Assembly: GCA_052389755.1 (NCBI GenBank)
Contig: JBQTHP010000244.1
Location: 1 to 6,828 of the forward strand
Direction of reading: 5' to 3'
DNA: 6,828 nt
Source: JBQTHP01 sp052389755
GTDB lineage: Bacteria; Pseudomonadota; Gammaproteobacteria; Steroidobacterales; Steroidobacteraceae
The notes under the pieces were generated by a model that ran no database searches, was not told the origin of the DNA, and worked only from the letters and a program-made list of their open reading frames with translations. Below are positions 1 through 6,015 of the stretch, one piece after another (within the stretch, counting starts at the first letter, position 1; the number at the start of each line of letters is the position of its first letter). A program made the position numbers and the translations under genes.

Positions 1-974
1 TGGACTGGACAGACCGCCATTGCCGGTACTTCCTGCGCGGCTTCTCTCGGCACGTGCTGCTCTACACGGAGATGATCACCGCTGCGGCGATTCTGCGTGG
101 CAACCGTTCGCGATTGCTCGCGTTCGATCCCGAAGAGCATCCGGTCGCATTGCAGCTCGGTGGCAGCGAACCTGCGGACCTTGCGGCGGCGGCTCGCGCA
201 GGCGAGGAGGCGGGCTACGACGAGATCAACCTGAACTGCGGCTGTCCCAGCGATCGGGTCGCAAGCGGTGCCTTCGGCGCGTGCCTCATGAGCGAACCCG
301 GACGCGTGGCGGACTGCGTTGCCGCGATGCGGGCGCGGGTGAAGCTGCCCGTCACCGTGAAGCTGCGGATCGGCGTCGTCGAAGGCTCGCCGCGAGAGGC
401 GCGCGAGCGGGCGGCGCGCTTCGACGACGCGGACTACGCGTCGCTAAAGGATTTCGTTGCGCAGATCCGGGCCGCCGGATGCGATGTCGCGATCGTGCAT
501 GCACGCAAAGCCGTGCTCAGAGGTCTGTCGCCGAGGGACAATCGCGAGGTCCCGCCGCTGCGCTACGACGTGGTCGCCCAGCTGAAGCGCGACGTCGGCG
601 ATCTGCCCGTGGTCGTAAATGGCGGGCTGCGGGATGCCGAAGAGGCGCTCAACGCCCTGACCTGGTGTGACGGAGTCATGCTGGGCCGCGAGGCGTATCA
701 CCGGCCCTTCGTGCTCTCGGAGCTCGAGCAACGCACGCATCCGGATGCACCAACGGCGCCGACGCGGCGCGAAATCCTCGAACGCATGGAGGGGTACGCT
801 TCGCGCGAGGTGGCGCGCGGCGAGCGTCTCAGTTCGATTACGCGGCACATGCTCGGCCTGTGCGCGGGTGCGCCCGGCGCACGCGAATATCGACGCCTGC
901 TGAGCGAAGGCGCGCGCGAGCCGAGCGCGACGCCGGCGCTCCTGCGGCGCGCGCAGCAGGTGTGCGCGGCCTGA
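1..974 (+). CDS. dusA: tRNA-dihydrouridine(20/20a) synthase DusA, 5'-truncated by the window edge
   Basis: FMN-dependent enzyme that reduces specific uridines in the D-loop of tRNA to dihydrouridine, using NADPH; cytoplasmic. The reading frame is open from the first bases (xTG GAC TGG ACA GAC), giving the DusA N-terminal motif MDWTDRHCRYF. A few N-terminal residues are therefore missing, and the in-frame GTG at position 54 is not the start. Visible family motifs are LLYTEM, EEHPVALQLGGS, NLNCGCPSDRV with the catalytic Cys codon at 243-245, VTVKLRIG, HARKA, GLSPRDNREVPPL, VNGGL, DGVMLGREAY, and the C-terminal helical-domain signature ITRHMLGL...PGAREYRR. HARKA and the NREVPPL stretch favour DusA over DusB or DusC. 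Compared with E. coli DusA from memory, the segment between RIG and HARKA is about 13 residues longer and rich in charged residues. The gene is convergent with the peptidase gene, with 4 bp between the stops. Identification is firm. Confidence 0.96.
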   Translation, partial: DWTDRHCRYFLRGFSRHVLLYTEMITAAAILRGNRSRLLAFDPEEHPVALQLGGSEPADLAAAARAGEEAGYDEINLNCGCPSDRVASGAFGACLMSEPGRVADCVAAMRARVKLPVTVKLRIGVVEGSPREARERAARFDDADYASLKDFVAQIRAAGCDVAIVHARKAVLRGLSPRDNREVPPLRYDVVAQLKRDVGDLPVVVNGGLRDAEEALNALTWCDGVMLGREAYHRPFVLSELEQRTHPDAPTAPTRREILERMEGYASREVARGERLSSITRHMLGLCAGAPGAREYRRLLSEGAREPSATPALLRRAQQVCAA

Positions 975-978
975 CGGG

Positions 979-2391
979 TCAGCGGGACGCGGAGGTCGGC
1001 GGCAGGTGCGTGAAGGCCGTTTCGGCGCGCGCCGCGAGGTACGCCGTCACGGCAAATACGGCGACGCTCTGGTTGAGCCGCTTCGGATCGACCTTGTCGA
1101 GCGTGTCGTTGGCCGAATGGTGATGATCGAAGTAGCGGCTCGCATCGAGTCGCGGGGCGAGGATCGGTAGCCCCGCCCGGCGGAGCACGCCGAGATCGGC
1201 ACCGCCATTCGCCTCATTGCCGCCGAGCGAGACACCGAGCGGTTCCACAGCGCGCTGGATCTGGCGCACGAGCGGCAGCAATTCTGGCGGCATGCGGCTC
1301 TCGAGCTGCCACACCGGCCCGTCACCGAGATCGGCTTCGATCCCCACCGCGTGCCGTGCGAGCTCGTCGCCGATCTGCGCTGCGTACGCGAGCGAGCCGG
1401 ACAGCCCGAACTCCTCGTTGGCGAAGAGCACGACGCGGATCGTTCGCCGCGGCTTCGGTCGAGCATCCGCGATGAGTCGTGCAGCGGCTGTTACGATCGC
1501 GACGCCCGCGCCGTCGTCGAGCGCGCCGTGCCCCAGGTCCCACGAGTCGAGGTGTGCAACCAGCAGCACGATCTCGCCGGCACGATCGGTGCCCGGAATC
1601 TCGCCGATGACGTTCGCCGAACGTGTCTGCGGCAGATCGCGTGCGGTCACCTTCATGCGCAGGCGCACCGGTCGCCCGGACGCGATCAGTTTCTCGAGCA
1701 CGTCGGCATCGGGATTGGAGATGGCGACTGCGGGAATACGCGGACTTCCGATGTTGTAAACCGTCGTTCCCGTGTGTGCGAGACGGTTGTCGCTCGTGCT
1801 GACCGAGCGGATGACGAATGCGACTGCGCCCTTCGCGGCCGCCGCGCTCGGCCCGGCCGCGCGGCCGCGAACGGCGAACACGTATCCGCTCGCATCGCGC
1901 GTGCGCTGCGTGCGGTGCGCGAGATAGACGATGCGACCCGCGATGCGCCGAGGATCGATGCTCGCGAGCTCCTCGAGATCGCGCACCTGCACGACCTCCG
2001 CACGCAAGCCTTCCTCAGGCGTGCCGATGCTGCCGCCGAGCGCGACCGGCGCGAAGCTTGCGCCGAGCGCGTCATCCAGCGTGAGCTCGGCGACCCCGCG
2101 CGCCCAGCGCGGAACCACGACCTCGGCTCGGCGCACGTTCGCAAATCCGAGGCGCTCGAATTGACGATGAGCCCACGCAACCGCCGCGAGATCTCCGGGC
2201 GAACCGACGAGCCGAGGCCCGACCTCGGTCGAGAGCGAGCTGACGAGCGCGTGGAGCTCGGAAGACCTCAGCGCCGCCTCGCGCAGTGAGCGCGCCGCAT
2301 CGAGCGATGCGCGATCGAGCTCCGCCGATTGCGTCGCGCATGCCGCCGAGACCAGCAGCATGCAGCACGCGAGTCGCGCACGTTTCCGCAT
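979..2391 (-). CDS. M28 family zinc metallopeptidase, carboxypeptidase Q type, exported
   Basis: Predicted exported di-zinc aminopeptidase/carboxypeptidase of 470 residues, close in length to carboxypeptidase Q-like proteins (about 470). The N-terminus is basic (MRKRAR), followed by a hydrophobic stretch ending in VSAAC at Cys18. This looks like a signal peptide and perhaps a lipobox, although Ser at -3 is not ideal, so anchoring is uncertain. Residues about 130-250 fit an inserted protease-associated (PA) domain. The M28 catalytic core follows: HLDSWD (His280) and GALDDGAG (Asp292) as zinc ligands, NEEFG (Glu326 catalytic, Glu327 ligand), EADLG (Asp354), and the HHHSANDTLDKVDP block at 423-436 carrying the last His ligand. 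All expected metal ligands are present, so it should be active. Likely role is cleavage of peptides outside the cytoplasm; the substrate cannot be read from sequence. No Shine-Dalgarno is seen before the ATG; a TACAAT hexamer lies at 2398-2403, only 6 bp upstream. The start is chosen for the intact signal peptide. Confidence 0.93.
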   Translation of the reverse strand: MRKRARLACCMLLVSAACATQSAELDRASLDAARSLREAALRSSELHALVSSLSTEVGPRLVGSPGDLAAVAWAHRQFERLGFANVRRAEVVVPRWARGVAELTLDDALGASFAPVALGGSIGTPEEGLRAEVVQVRDLEELASIDPRRIAGRIVYLAHRTQRTRDASGYVFAVRGRAAGPSAAAAKGAVAFVIRSVSTSDNRLAHTGTTVYNIGSPRIPAVAISNPDADVLEKLIASGRPVRLRMKVTARDLPQTRSANVIGEIPGTDRAGEIVLLVAHLDSWDLGHGALDDGAGVAIVTAAARLIADARPKPRRTIRVVLFANEEFGLSGSLAYAAQIGDELARHAVGIEADLGDGPVWQLESRMPPELLPLVRQIQRAVEPLGVSLGGNEANGGADLGVLRRAGLPILAPRLDASRYFDHHHSANDTLDKVDPKRLNQSVAVFAVTAYLAARAETAFTHLPPTSASR

Positions 2392-2504
2392 GCCCGGATT
2401 GTAGCGGGTGGTGAGTCGGGGCCCGTCGCGTATAATCGCAGCGCAAAAACAACGCGCCCCGCGAGGCAGGTCGCGCCTTCGCGGAACGCTTGCGGTCGCT
2501 ATAC
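2392..2504. other. Divergent intergenic region between the peptidase and cyclase genes
   Basis: 113 bp separating two genes transcribed away from each other, so it should hold both promoters. On the + strand there is a perfect TATAAT (listed separately). On the - strand the best hexamer is TACAAT at 2398-2403, only 6 bp before the peptidase ATG, which would put transcription start almost on the start codon; no -35 is seen at 16-18 bp spacing. An A-rich run (caaaaacaa, 2444-2452) lies downstream of the + strand -10. No convincing operator palindrome or small ORF is visible. Confidence 0.6.
2408..2436 (+). promoter_or_regulatory. Predicted promoter of the cyclase-FHA gene
   Basis: A perfect -10 hexamer TATAAT is at 2431-2436, in the GCG-TATAAT-CGC context common in GC-rich proteobacterial promoters. 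The hexamer 17 bp upstream (GTGGTG, 2408-2413) matches TTGACA at only two positions, so the -35 is weak or an activator is needed. Transcription would start near 2443 and give a leader of about 60 nt. Inferred from sequence only. Confidence 0.55.
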
Positions 2505-3404
2505 ATGGGCAAGGATATCGAGCTCGCCATTCTGTTCGCCGACGTCGTCGGCTCGACCCGCCTGTACGAACAGATGGGCGATCTGCGCGCGCGCGACATG
2601 GTTGCCATCTGCATCGACATAATGCGCAGCGCCACCGAGCAGCATCAGGGCACGGTGATCAAGACGATGGGCGATGAGGTCATGGCGACCTTTCCCGCAG
2701 CGGACAATGCCCTCAACGCGGCGGCCCAGATGCAGCAGCAGATCTCGAGCCACGCGCAACTGAAGGGCGAGGGGCAGCCGGTTGCGATCCGCATCGGCTG
2801 TCACTTCGGTCCGGTAGTGCTCGAGTATCGCGACGTATTCGGTGCCACCGTGCACACGGCCAATCGCATGACGAGCCAGGCGAAGGCCGGCCAGGTCATC
2901 ACCACTGCGGCAACGGTCGAGTTGCTCTCACCCGAGTGGCGCGCAGCCGTGCGCCAGATCGACGTCGCGACGCTGAAAGGGCAGGGCAGCGAGGTCACGC
3001 TCTACGAGGTGCTCTGGCAGACGGAAGACGTGACGAGCATGGTCCCTGCGATCGCGATGGCCTCGAAGGGTGAGCGGCGCTCCGTGCGTCTTCGCCTGCG
3101 ATTTCAGGATCGCGAAATTCTCGTCGACGAGCAGCGGCCGAACATCGCCATCGGTCGCGCGGAGGACAACGACGTGGTGGTGAAGGGGAATCTCATCTCA
3201 CGTCTGCATGCGCGCATCGAGATCAATCGCAACAAGTTCGTGCTGATCGATCAGAGCACGAACGGCACCTTCGTGCAGACGGCCGACGGCGAGGAGTCTT
3301 TTGTCCGCCGCGACAGCCTGCAGATCAAGGGCAAGGGGATGATCGGCCTCGGACGACTGCCGGATGAGGAGTCGCCGCAGACGATCCGCTTCGAAGAGGG
3401 CTGA
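2505..3404 (+). CDS. Class III adenylate/guanylate cyclase domain fused to a C-terminal FHA domain
   Basis: Soluble 299-residue signalling protein with no signal peptide or membrane segment. Residues about 5-170 form a class III cyclase homology domain. Visible are FADVVGST with metal-binding Asp13, IKTMGDEVMATF with base-selecting Lys53 and metal-binding Asp57, and RDVFGATVHTANRM with Asp110 and Arg121. Lys plus Asp at the base-recognition positions suggest ATP as substrate. The Asn normally found in the TVN.A.R motif is His117, which may weaken or alter catalysis. Residues about 193-285 form an FHA domain with the phosphothreonine-binding signatures GR (217-218), SRLH (232-235) and STNGTF (251-256). 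The protein probably couples binding of a Thr-phosphorylated partner to nucleotide signalling, but no kinase is in the window. ATG at 2505 is chosen because FADVVGST lies close behind, as usual. It lacks a clear Shine-Dalgarno, and an in-frame TTG at 2490 would add five residues. The gene converges on pckG. Confidence 0.92.
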   Translation: MGKDIELAILFADVVGSTRLYEQMGDLRARDMVAICIDIMRSATEQHQGTVIKTMGDEVMATFPAADNALNAAAQMQQQISSHAQLKGEGQPVAIRIGCHFGPVVLEYRDVFGATVHTANRMTSQAKAGQVITTAATVELLSPEWRAAVRQIDVATLKGQGSEVTLYEVLWQTEDVTSMVPAIAMASKGERRSVRLRLRFQDREILVDEQRPNIAIGRAEDNDVVVKGNLISRLHARIEINRNKFVLIDQSTNGTFVQTADGEESFVRRDSLQIKGKGMIGLGRLPDEESPQTIRFEEG

Positions 3405-3449
3405 CGACTGACGGCCGGCCGGCCCTTAGCCCTCGGCCTTCAGCCCTCT
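3395..3449. terminator. Inverted repeat across the cyclase/pckG convergent junction, possible bidirectional terminator
   Basis: AGAGGGCTGA at 3395-3404, which includes the cyclase stop codon, is perfectly complementary to TCAGCCCTCT at 3440-3449 inside the last codons of pckG. The 35-nt interval contains the GC-only palindrome GGCCGGCCGGCC (3413-3424), which could pair on itself. A transcript from either side could fold here, and the position between two convergent genes suits a shared terminator. No U-tract follows on either strand, so this is not a classical intrinsic terminator; it may only stabilise 3' ends. Confidence 0.35.
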
Positions 3450-5207
3450 CTCCACGCGTGAGATTTCCGCCAGCATCTCCGCCGGCACGCGGTTTCCGAA
3501 CTCGCTGAGGTACTTCCTCACGTCAGCCATCTCGCTTCGCCACAACGCGGGATCGATGGTGAGCAGGTCACGCAGCGCGTTCTCGCTGAGCGGCAGTCCC
3601 TCGAGATGCAGATCCTGGGGGCGCGGCAGATTGCCGATCGGAGTTTCGACGGCGCCCGCGGCGCCCGTGCAACGCTCGAGCATCCACTCGAGCACACGCA
3701 GGTTCTCGCCGTAGCCCGGCCAGAGGAACTTGCCCTGCGCGTCGCGGCGGAACCAGTTGACGTGATAGATGCGCGGCGGACGCGCGAGCCGCTGGCCGAT
3801 CGAGAGCCAGTGCCGCCAGTAATCGCCGAAGTTGTAGCCGGCGAACGGCTTCATCGCCATCGGGTCGCGCCGTACCACGCCGACTTCACCCACTGCGGCC
3901 GCGGTAGTTTCCGATGCGACCGACGCACCGACGAGCACGCCGTGCGCCCAATCGCGCGCTTCGTACACCAGCGGCGCAACGGAGCGGCGACGTCCACCGA
4001 ACACGAGCGCGGAGATCGGCACGCCGCGCGGGTCATCGGCACGAGGGGAGTAATTCGGATTACGTTTCGCCGAAACGGTGAAGCGCGAGTTCGGGTGCGC
4101 CGCGGGACCGCGGCTCGGATCGTACGGGCGTCCTTGCCAGTCGGTGACCGGCTTGCCGGACGGCAGACCTTCCCACCAGGGCTGGTTGTCCGCGGTGACC
4201 GCGACGTTGGTGAAGAGCGTGTCGCGCCGGATCATCTCGTACGCGTTGCGATTGGTCTCCGCGTTCGTGCCGGGCACCACGCCGAAATAGCCGGCTTCGG
4301 GGTTGATTGCCCACATCCGGCCGTCGGATCCCGGATGCAGCCAGGCGATGTCATCGCCGACCGTCGTCACCTTCCAGCCCGGCATCGATGCGGGCGGAAT
4401 CAGCATCGCGAGATTCGTCTTGCCGCACGCGGACGGGAATGCAGCCGCGACGTAATGCTGCTCGCCCTGCGGGTTTTCGAGCCCGACGATGAGCATGTGC
4501 TCGGCGAGCCAGCCCTCGCTGCGCGCCTGCCAGCTTGCGATGCGTAGCGCGTGGCACTTCTTGCCGAGGAGCGCGTTGCCGCCGTAGCCGCTGCCGAAGC
4601 TCTCGATCGCGAGATCCTCGGGAAAATGCATGATGAACCGGCGGTTCGGGTCGAGCTCGCCGATGGAATGCAGCCCGCGCACGAACGTGCCATCGCGCGC
4701 GATGCGCTCGAGAGCCGGACGCCCCATGCGCGTCATGAGCCCCATGTTGATGACGACGTACGCGCTGTCGGTGATCTCCACGCCGCAGCGGGCGTAGGGC
4801 GAATCGATCGGGCCCATGCAATAGGGCACGACGTACAGCGTGCGTCCGCGCATGCAGCCGCGGAACAGCTCCCGCATCTTCGTGCGCGCTTCCGCCGGAT
4901 CCATCCAGTGATTGTTCGGACCGGCGTCTTCCTTCGAGCGCGTGCAGACGAACGTAAGGTGCTCGACGCGCGCGACATCGCTCGGATGCGAGCGGTAGAG
5001 ATGGCAGTCCGGGAAGGTCTTCGCATCGAGAGGCAGGAGCTCGCCGCCGCGCACGAGCTGGTCCGTCAGCTCGCGGGCCTCGGCGTCCGAGCCTTCGCAC
5101 CAGCGAACCGATACCGCTTGAGTGAGCTGCCGCACCTCTTCGACCCAGTCCGCGACGGCCCGAGACAGGCGGGGGAGCGGGCCGAGAATGTGCGGGGCGG
5201 TAGCCAT
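3426..5207 (-). CDS. pckG: Phosphoenolpyruvate carboxykinase (GTP)
   Basis: Cytoplasmic enzyme (EC 4.1.1.32) converting oxaloacetate and GTP to phosphoenolpyruvate, CO2 and GDP, the entry step of gluconeogenesis from C4 acids. At 593 residues it has the usual length of the GTP family, not the shorter ATP form. Visible: Arg80 in the substrate-binding VARVEH segment; MGPIDSPYARCGVEITDS (131-148); GKKCHALRIA with Lys216/217 and EHMLIVG with His237 as Mn ligands; the P-loop FPSACGKTN (257-265) with the hallmark reactive Cys261; VGDDIAWLHPG (283-293) with metal-binding Asp285; GYFGVVPGTN (306-315); and NYSPRADDPRGVPISALVFGGRR plus NFGDYWRHW in the nucleotide-binding half. All key residues are intact. 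The ATG at 5205-5207 is preceded by AGAAGGA (5214-5220) at 6-nt spacing, which fixes the start. It is separated from the phasin gene by a terminator and has its own promoter candidates. Beside phaZ and a phasin, it would return PHA- or fatty-acid-derived carbon to sugar synthesis. Confidence 0.98.
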   Translation of the reverse strand: MATAPHILGPLPRLSRAVADWVEEVRQLTQAVSVRWCEGSDAEARELTDQLVRGGELLPLDAKTFPDCHLYRSHPSDVARVEHLTFVCTRSKEDAGPNNHWMDPAEARTKMRELFRGCMRGRTLYVVPYCMGPIDSPYARCGVEITDSAYVVINMGLMTRMGRPALERIARDGTFVRGLHSIGELDPNRRFIMHFPEDLAIESFGSGYGGNALLGKKCHALRIASWQARSEGWLAEHMLIVGLENPQGEQHYVAAAFPSACGKTNLAMLIPPASMPGWKVTTVGDDIAWLHPGSDGRMWAINPEAGYFGVVPGTNAETNRNAYEMIRRDTLFTNVAVTADNQPWWEGLPSGKPVTDWQGRPYDPSRGPAAHPNSRFTVSAKRNPNYSPRADDPRGVPISALVFGGRRRSVAPLVYEARDWAHGVLVGASVASETTAAAVGEVGVVRRDPMAMKPFAGYNFGDYWRHWLSIGQRLARPPRIYHVNWFRRDAQGKFLWPGYGENLRVLEWMLERCTGAAGAVETPIGNLPRPQDLHLEGLPLSENALRDLLTIDPALWRSEMADVRKYLSEFGNRVPAEMLAEISRVERGLKAEG

Positions 5208-5213
5208 GCCGAG

Positions 5214-5220
5214 TCCTTCT
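5214..5220 (-). promoter_or_regulatory. Ribosome binding site of pckG
   Basis: On the - strand this reads AGAAGGA, 6 nt before the ATG at 5205-5207. It is a good Shine-Dalgarno match and supports the chosen start. Confidence 0.8.
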
Positions 5221-5283
5221 GTACGCGTCGGCTGCGCCTTGTCTTTATGGATTCACGCGCGAGCCGTTCCAAGCCGTCCGCGG

Positions 5284-5311
5284 ATTATAGCTCGCGCTCC
5301 TGCGGCGTCCG
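5284..5311 (-). promoter_or_regulatory. Predicted promoter of pckG
   Basis: On the - strand a perfect TATAAT lies at 5284-5289. The hexamer 16 bp upstream, CGGACG (5306-5311), matches TTGACA at the central GAC only, so the -35 is weak. Transcription would begin near 5277, giving a leader of about 70 nt. A second, weaker candidate is TTGGAA (5267-5272) with CATAAA (5244-5249) at 17-bp spacing. Both lie downstream of the phasin terminator, so pckG looks independently transcribed. Confidence 0.55.
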
Positions 5312-5329
5312 GCCGCCAGGGCGCTCAAC

Positions 5330-5363
5330 AAAAAGGGCGCTCCCCGATAAAGAGGAAGCGCCC
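5330..5363 (-). terminator. Rho-independent terminator of the phasin transcript
   Basis: On the - strand a 7-bp stem GGGCGCT/AGCGCCC (arms at 5357-5363 and 5335-5341), extendable by two G-C pairs past a bulge, is followed directly by TTTTT (5330-5334) and GTTG. It lies 39 bp past the phasin stop codon. This is a textbook intrinsic terminator, and it separates the phasin from pckG. The arm sequence AGGGCGCTC recurs as a direct repeat at 5318-5326 and 5334-5342. Confidence 0.82.
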
Positions 5364-5402
5364 GATTTGTTCCCGCGCGAGCGAGCGCTCGCAGCGGATT
5401 CG

Positions 5403-5924
5403 TCAGTGCGCGGTCTTCGACGCGCCGCGACGCCTTCGGCTCTTCGGCGCTTTCGCCGTCTTGGACGTCTTCGCCGTCATGGCCTTTTTCCCGACGAGAC
5501 GCGCATAGGTCGTGAGCGCGAGCGACTGCAGCTCGCGGCTGGTCCCGGCCACGATTTCCCACGTCGCGAGGGCGTCCTTCACGATGCGGTCGCGGGAAGC
5601 GGGCAGCTGCTCGAGCTGCGCCCGATACAGGCTTCGGACGTCGCCGGCTTTCGCCGCGCGGCGTAACCGCTGGGCGCCGTCCTCGATGAACCCGTGCACG
5701 GTTTGAACACCCTGATCGAGCATGCGGCCGGCATACTGATAAGAGAGAGCGTTCAACTGGCGCCCGGCGTCCGCGAGGGTATCCACCGGGGTCTCGACCG
5801 CCTCAAAACCGGCCGCGGCGCGCTGAGCGCCGTTACGTGCGGCATCGATGGCCCGCCCGGCATAGGCAGTCGCTTGGTCGCGTACACCGGCCGTCGCCTC
5901 AAGAATGCGTTCAGAAATCGTCAT
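5403..5924 (-). CDS. Phasin-like PHA granule-associated protein with a basic C-terminal tail
   Basis: A 173-residue, Ala-rich, almost entirely helical protein with amphipathic spacing and no signal peptide. The helical body spans about residues 1-145. The last 28 residues form a disordered-looking Lys/Ala/Thr/Arg tail (KKAMTAKTSKTAKAPK followed by SRRRR). Size, composition, the long helices and the position next to an intracellular PHA depolymerase fit the phasin family, which coats PHA granules and controls their size and number. The tail resembles, much more briefly, the histone H1-like DNA-binding tail of Pseudomonas PhaF, which helps distribute granules at division; that role here is inference. 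The start is set by ATG 5922-5924 preceded by AGGAGGA at 6-nt spacing; the open frame upstream to 6116 has no such signal and overlaps phaZ. It has its own promoter and terminator. No single diagnostic motif exists, so family assignment is good but not certain. Confidence 0.8.
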   Translation of the reverse strand: MTISERILEATAGVRDQATAYAGRAIDAARNGAQRAAAGFEAVETPVDTLADAGRQLNALSYQYAGRMLDQGVQTVHGFIEDGAQRLRRAAKAGDVRSLYRAQLEQLPASRDRIVKDALATWEIVAGTSRELQSLALTTYARLVGKKAMTAKTSKTAKAPKSRRRRGASKTAH

Positions 5925-5930
5925 TCGCTG

Positions 5931-5937
5931 TCCTCCT
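5931..5937 (-). promoter_or_regulatory. Strong Shine-Dalgarno fixing the phasin start
   Basis: On the - strand this reads AGGAGGA, 6 nt before the ATG at 5922-5924. It is a near-perfect anti-16S match and the strongest in the window, consistent with an abundant protein. It rules out the upstream starts of the same open frame. Confidence 0.88.
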
Positions 5938-5944
5938 ATGGTGG

Positions 5945-5970
5945 TGCACCGCACCAATTGATGCGCCGCA
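5945..5970 (-). promoter_or_regulatory. Two operator-like TGC-N3-GCA repeats at the phasin promoter
   Basis: On the - strand the copies read TTGTGCGGCGCA (core TGCGGCGCA, 5962-5970) and TTGGTGCGGTGCA (core TGCGGTGCA, 5945-5953). The cores match at 8 of 9 positions and their starts are 17 bp apart. The first overlaps the end of the predicted -10 and the transcription start; the second lies in the leader just before the ribosome binding site. That placement fits a repressor. TGC-N3-GCA is close to the site recalled for PhaR, which represses phasin genes until PHA granules titrate it away. Assignment to PhaR is inference; no phaR is in the window. Confidence 0.5.
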
Positions 5971-5998
5971 CAATACGCCGGCACCCGCCCGGCGTCAA
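5970..5998 (-). promoter_or_regulatory. Sigma-70 promoter of the phasin gene
   Basis: On the - strand TTGACG (5993-5998, five of six consensus) is followed after exactly 17 bp by TATTGT (5970-5975, four of six). Predicted transcription start is near 5963, giving a leader of about 39 nt. It is the best two-box promoter in the window and lies wholly between the phaZ stop and the phasin start. Confidence 0.7.
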
Positions 5999-6015
5999 GG
6001 GCTCCGCGGGGCTCC

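Noticed and set aside
971..982. CTGAC-GG-GTCAG palindrome between the dusA and peptidase stops
   Set aside because: The 2-nt loop is too tight for a hairpin and the symmetry mostly follows from two convergent TGA stops 4 bp apart.
2430..2452. Divergent promoter for the peptidase from GATTAT/TTATAC and TTGTTT on the - strand
   Set aside because: The spacing between these hexamers is only 9-11 bp, too short for a sigma-70 promoter.
2490..2504. TTG start for the cyclase adding five residues
   Set aside because: TTG is a rare start, GGAA lies only 3 nt away, and ATG 2505 gives the usual short lead into FADVVGST. Not fully excluded.
4551..5666. 371-codon open frame on the + strand opposite pckG and the phasin
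   Set aside because: It is antisense to well-identified genes, spans the terminator and intergenic region, is Arg/Ala/His-rich with no recognisable motif, and reflects the lack of stops in high-GC DNA. The same applies to 1351-2289 (opposite the peptidase) and 3606-4547 (opposite pckG).
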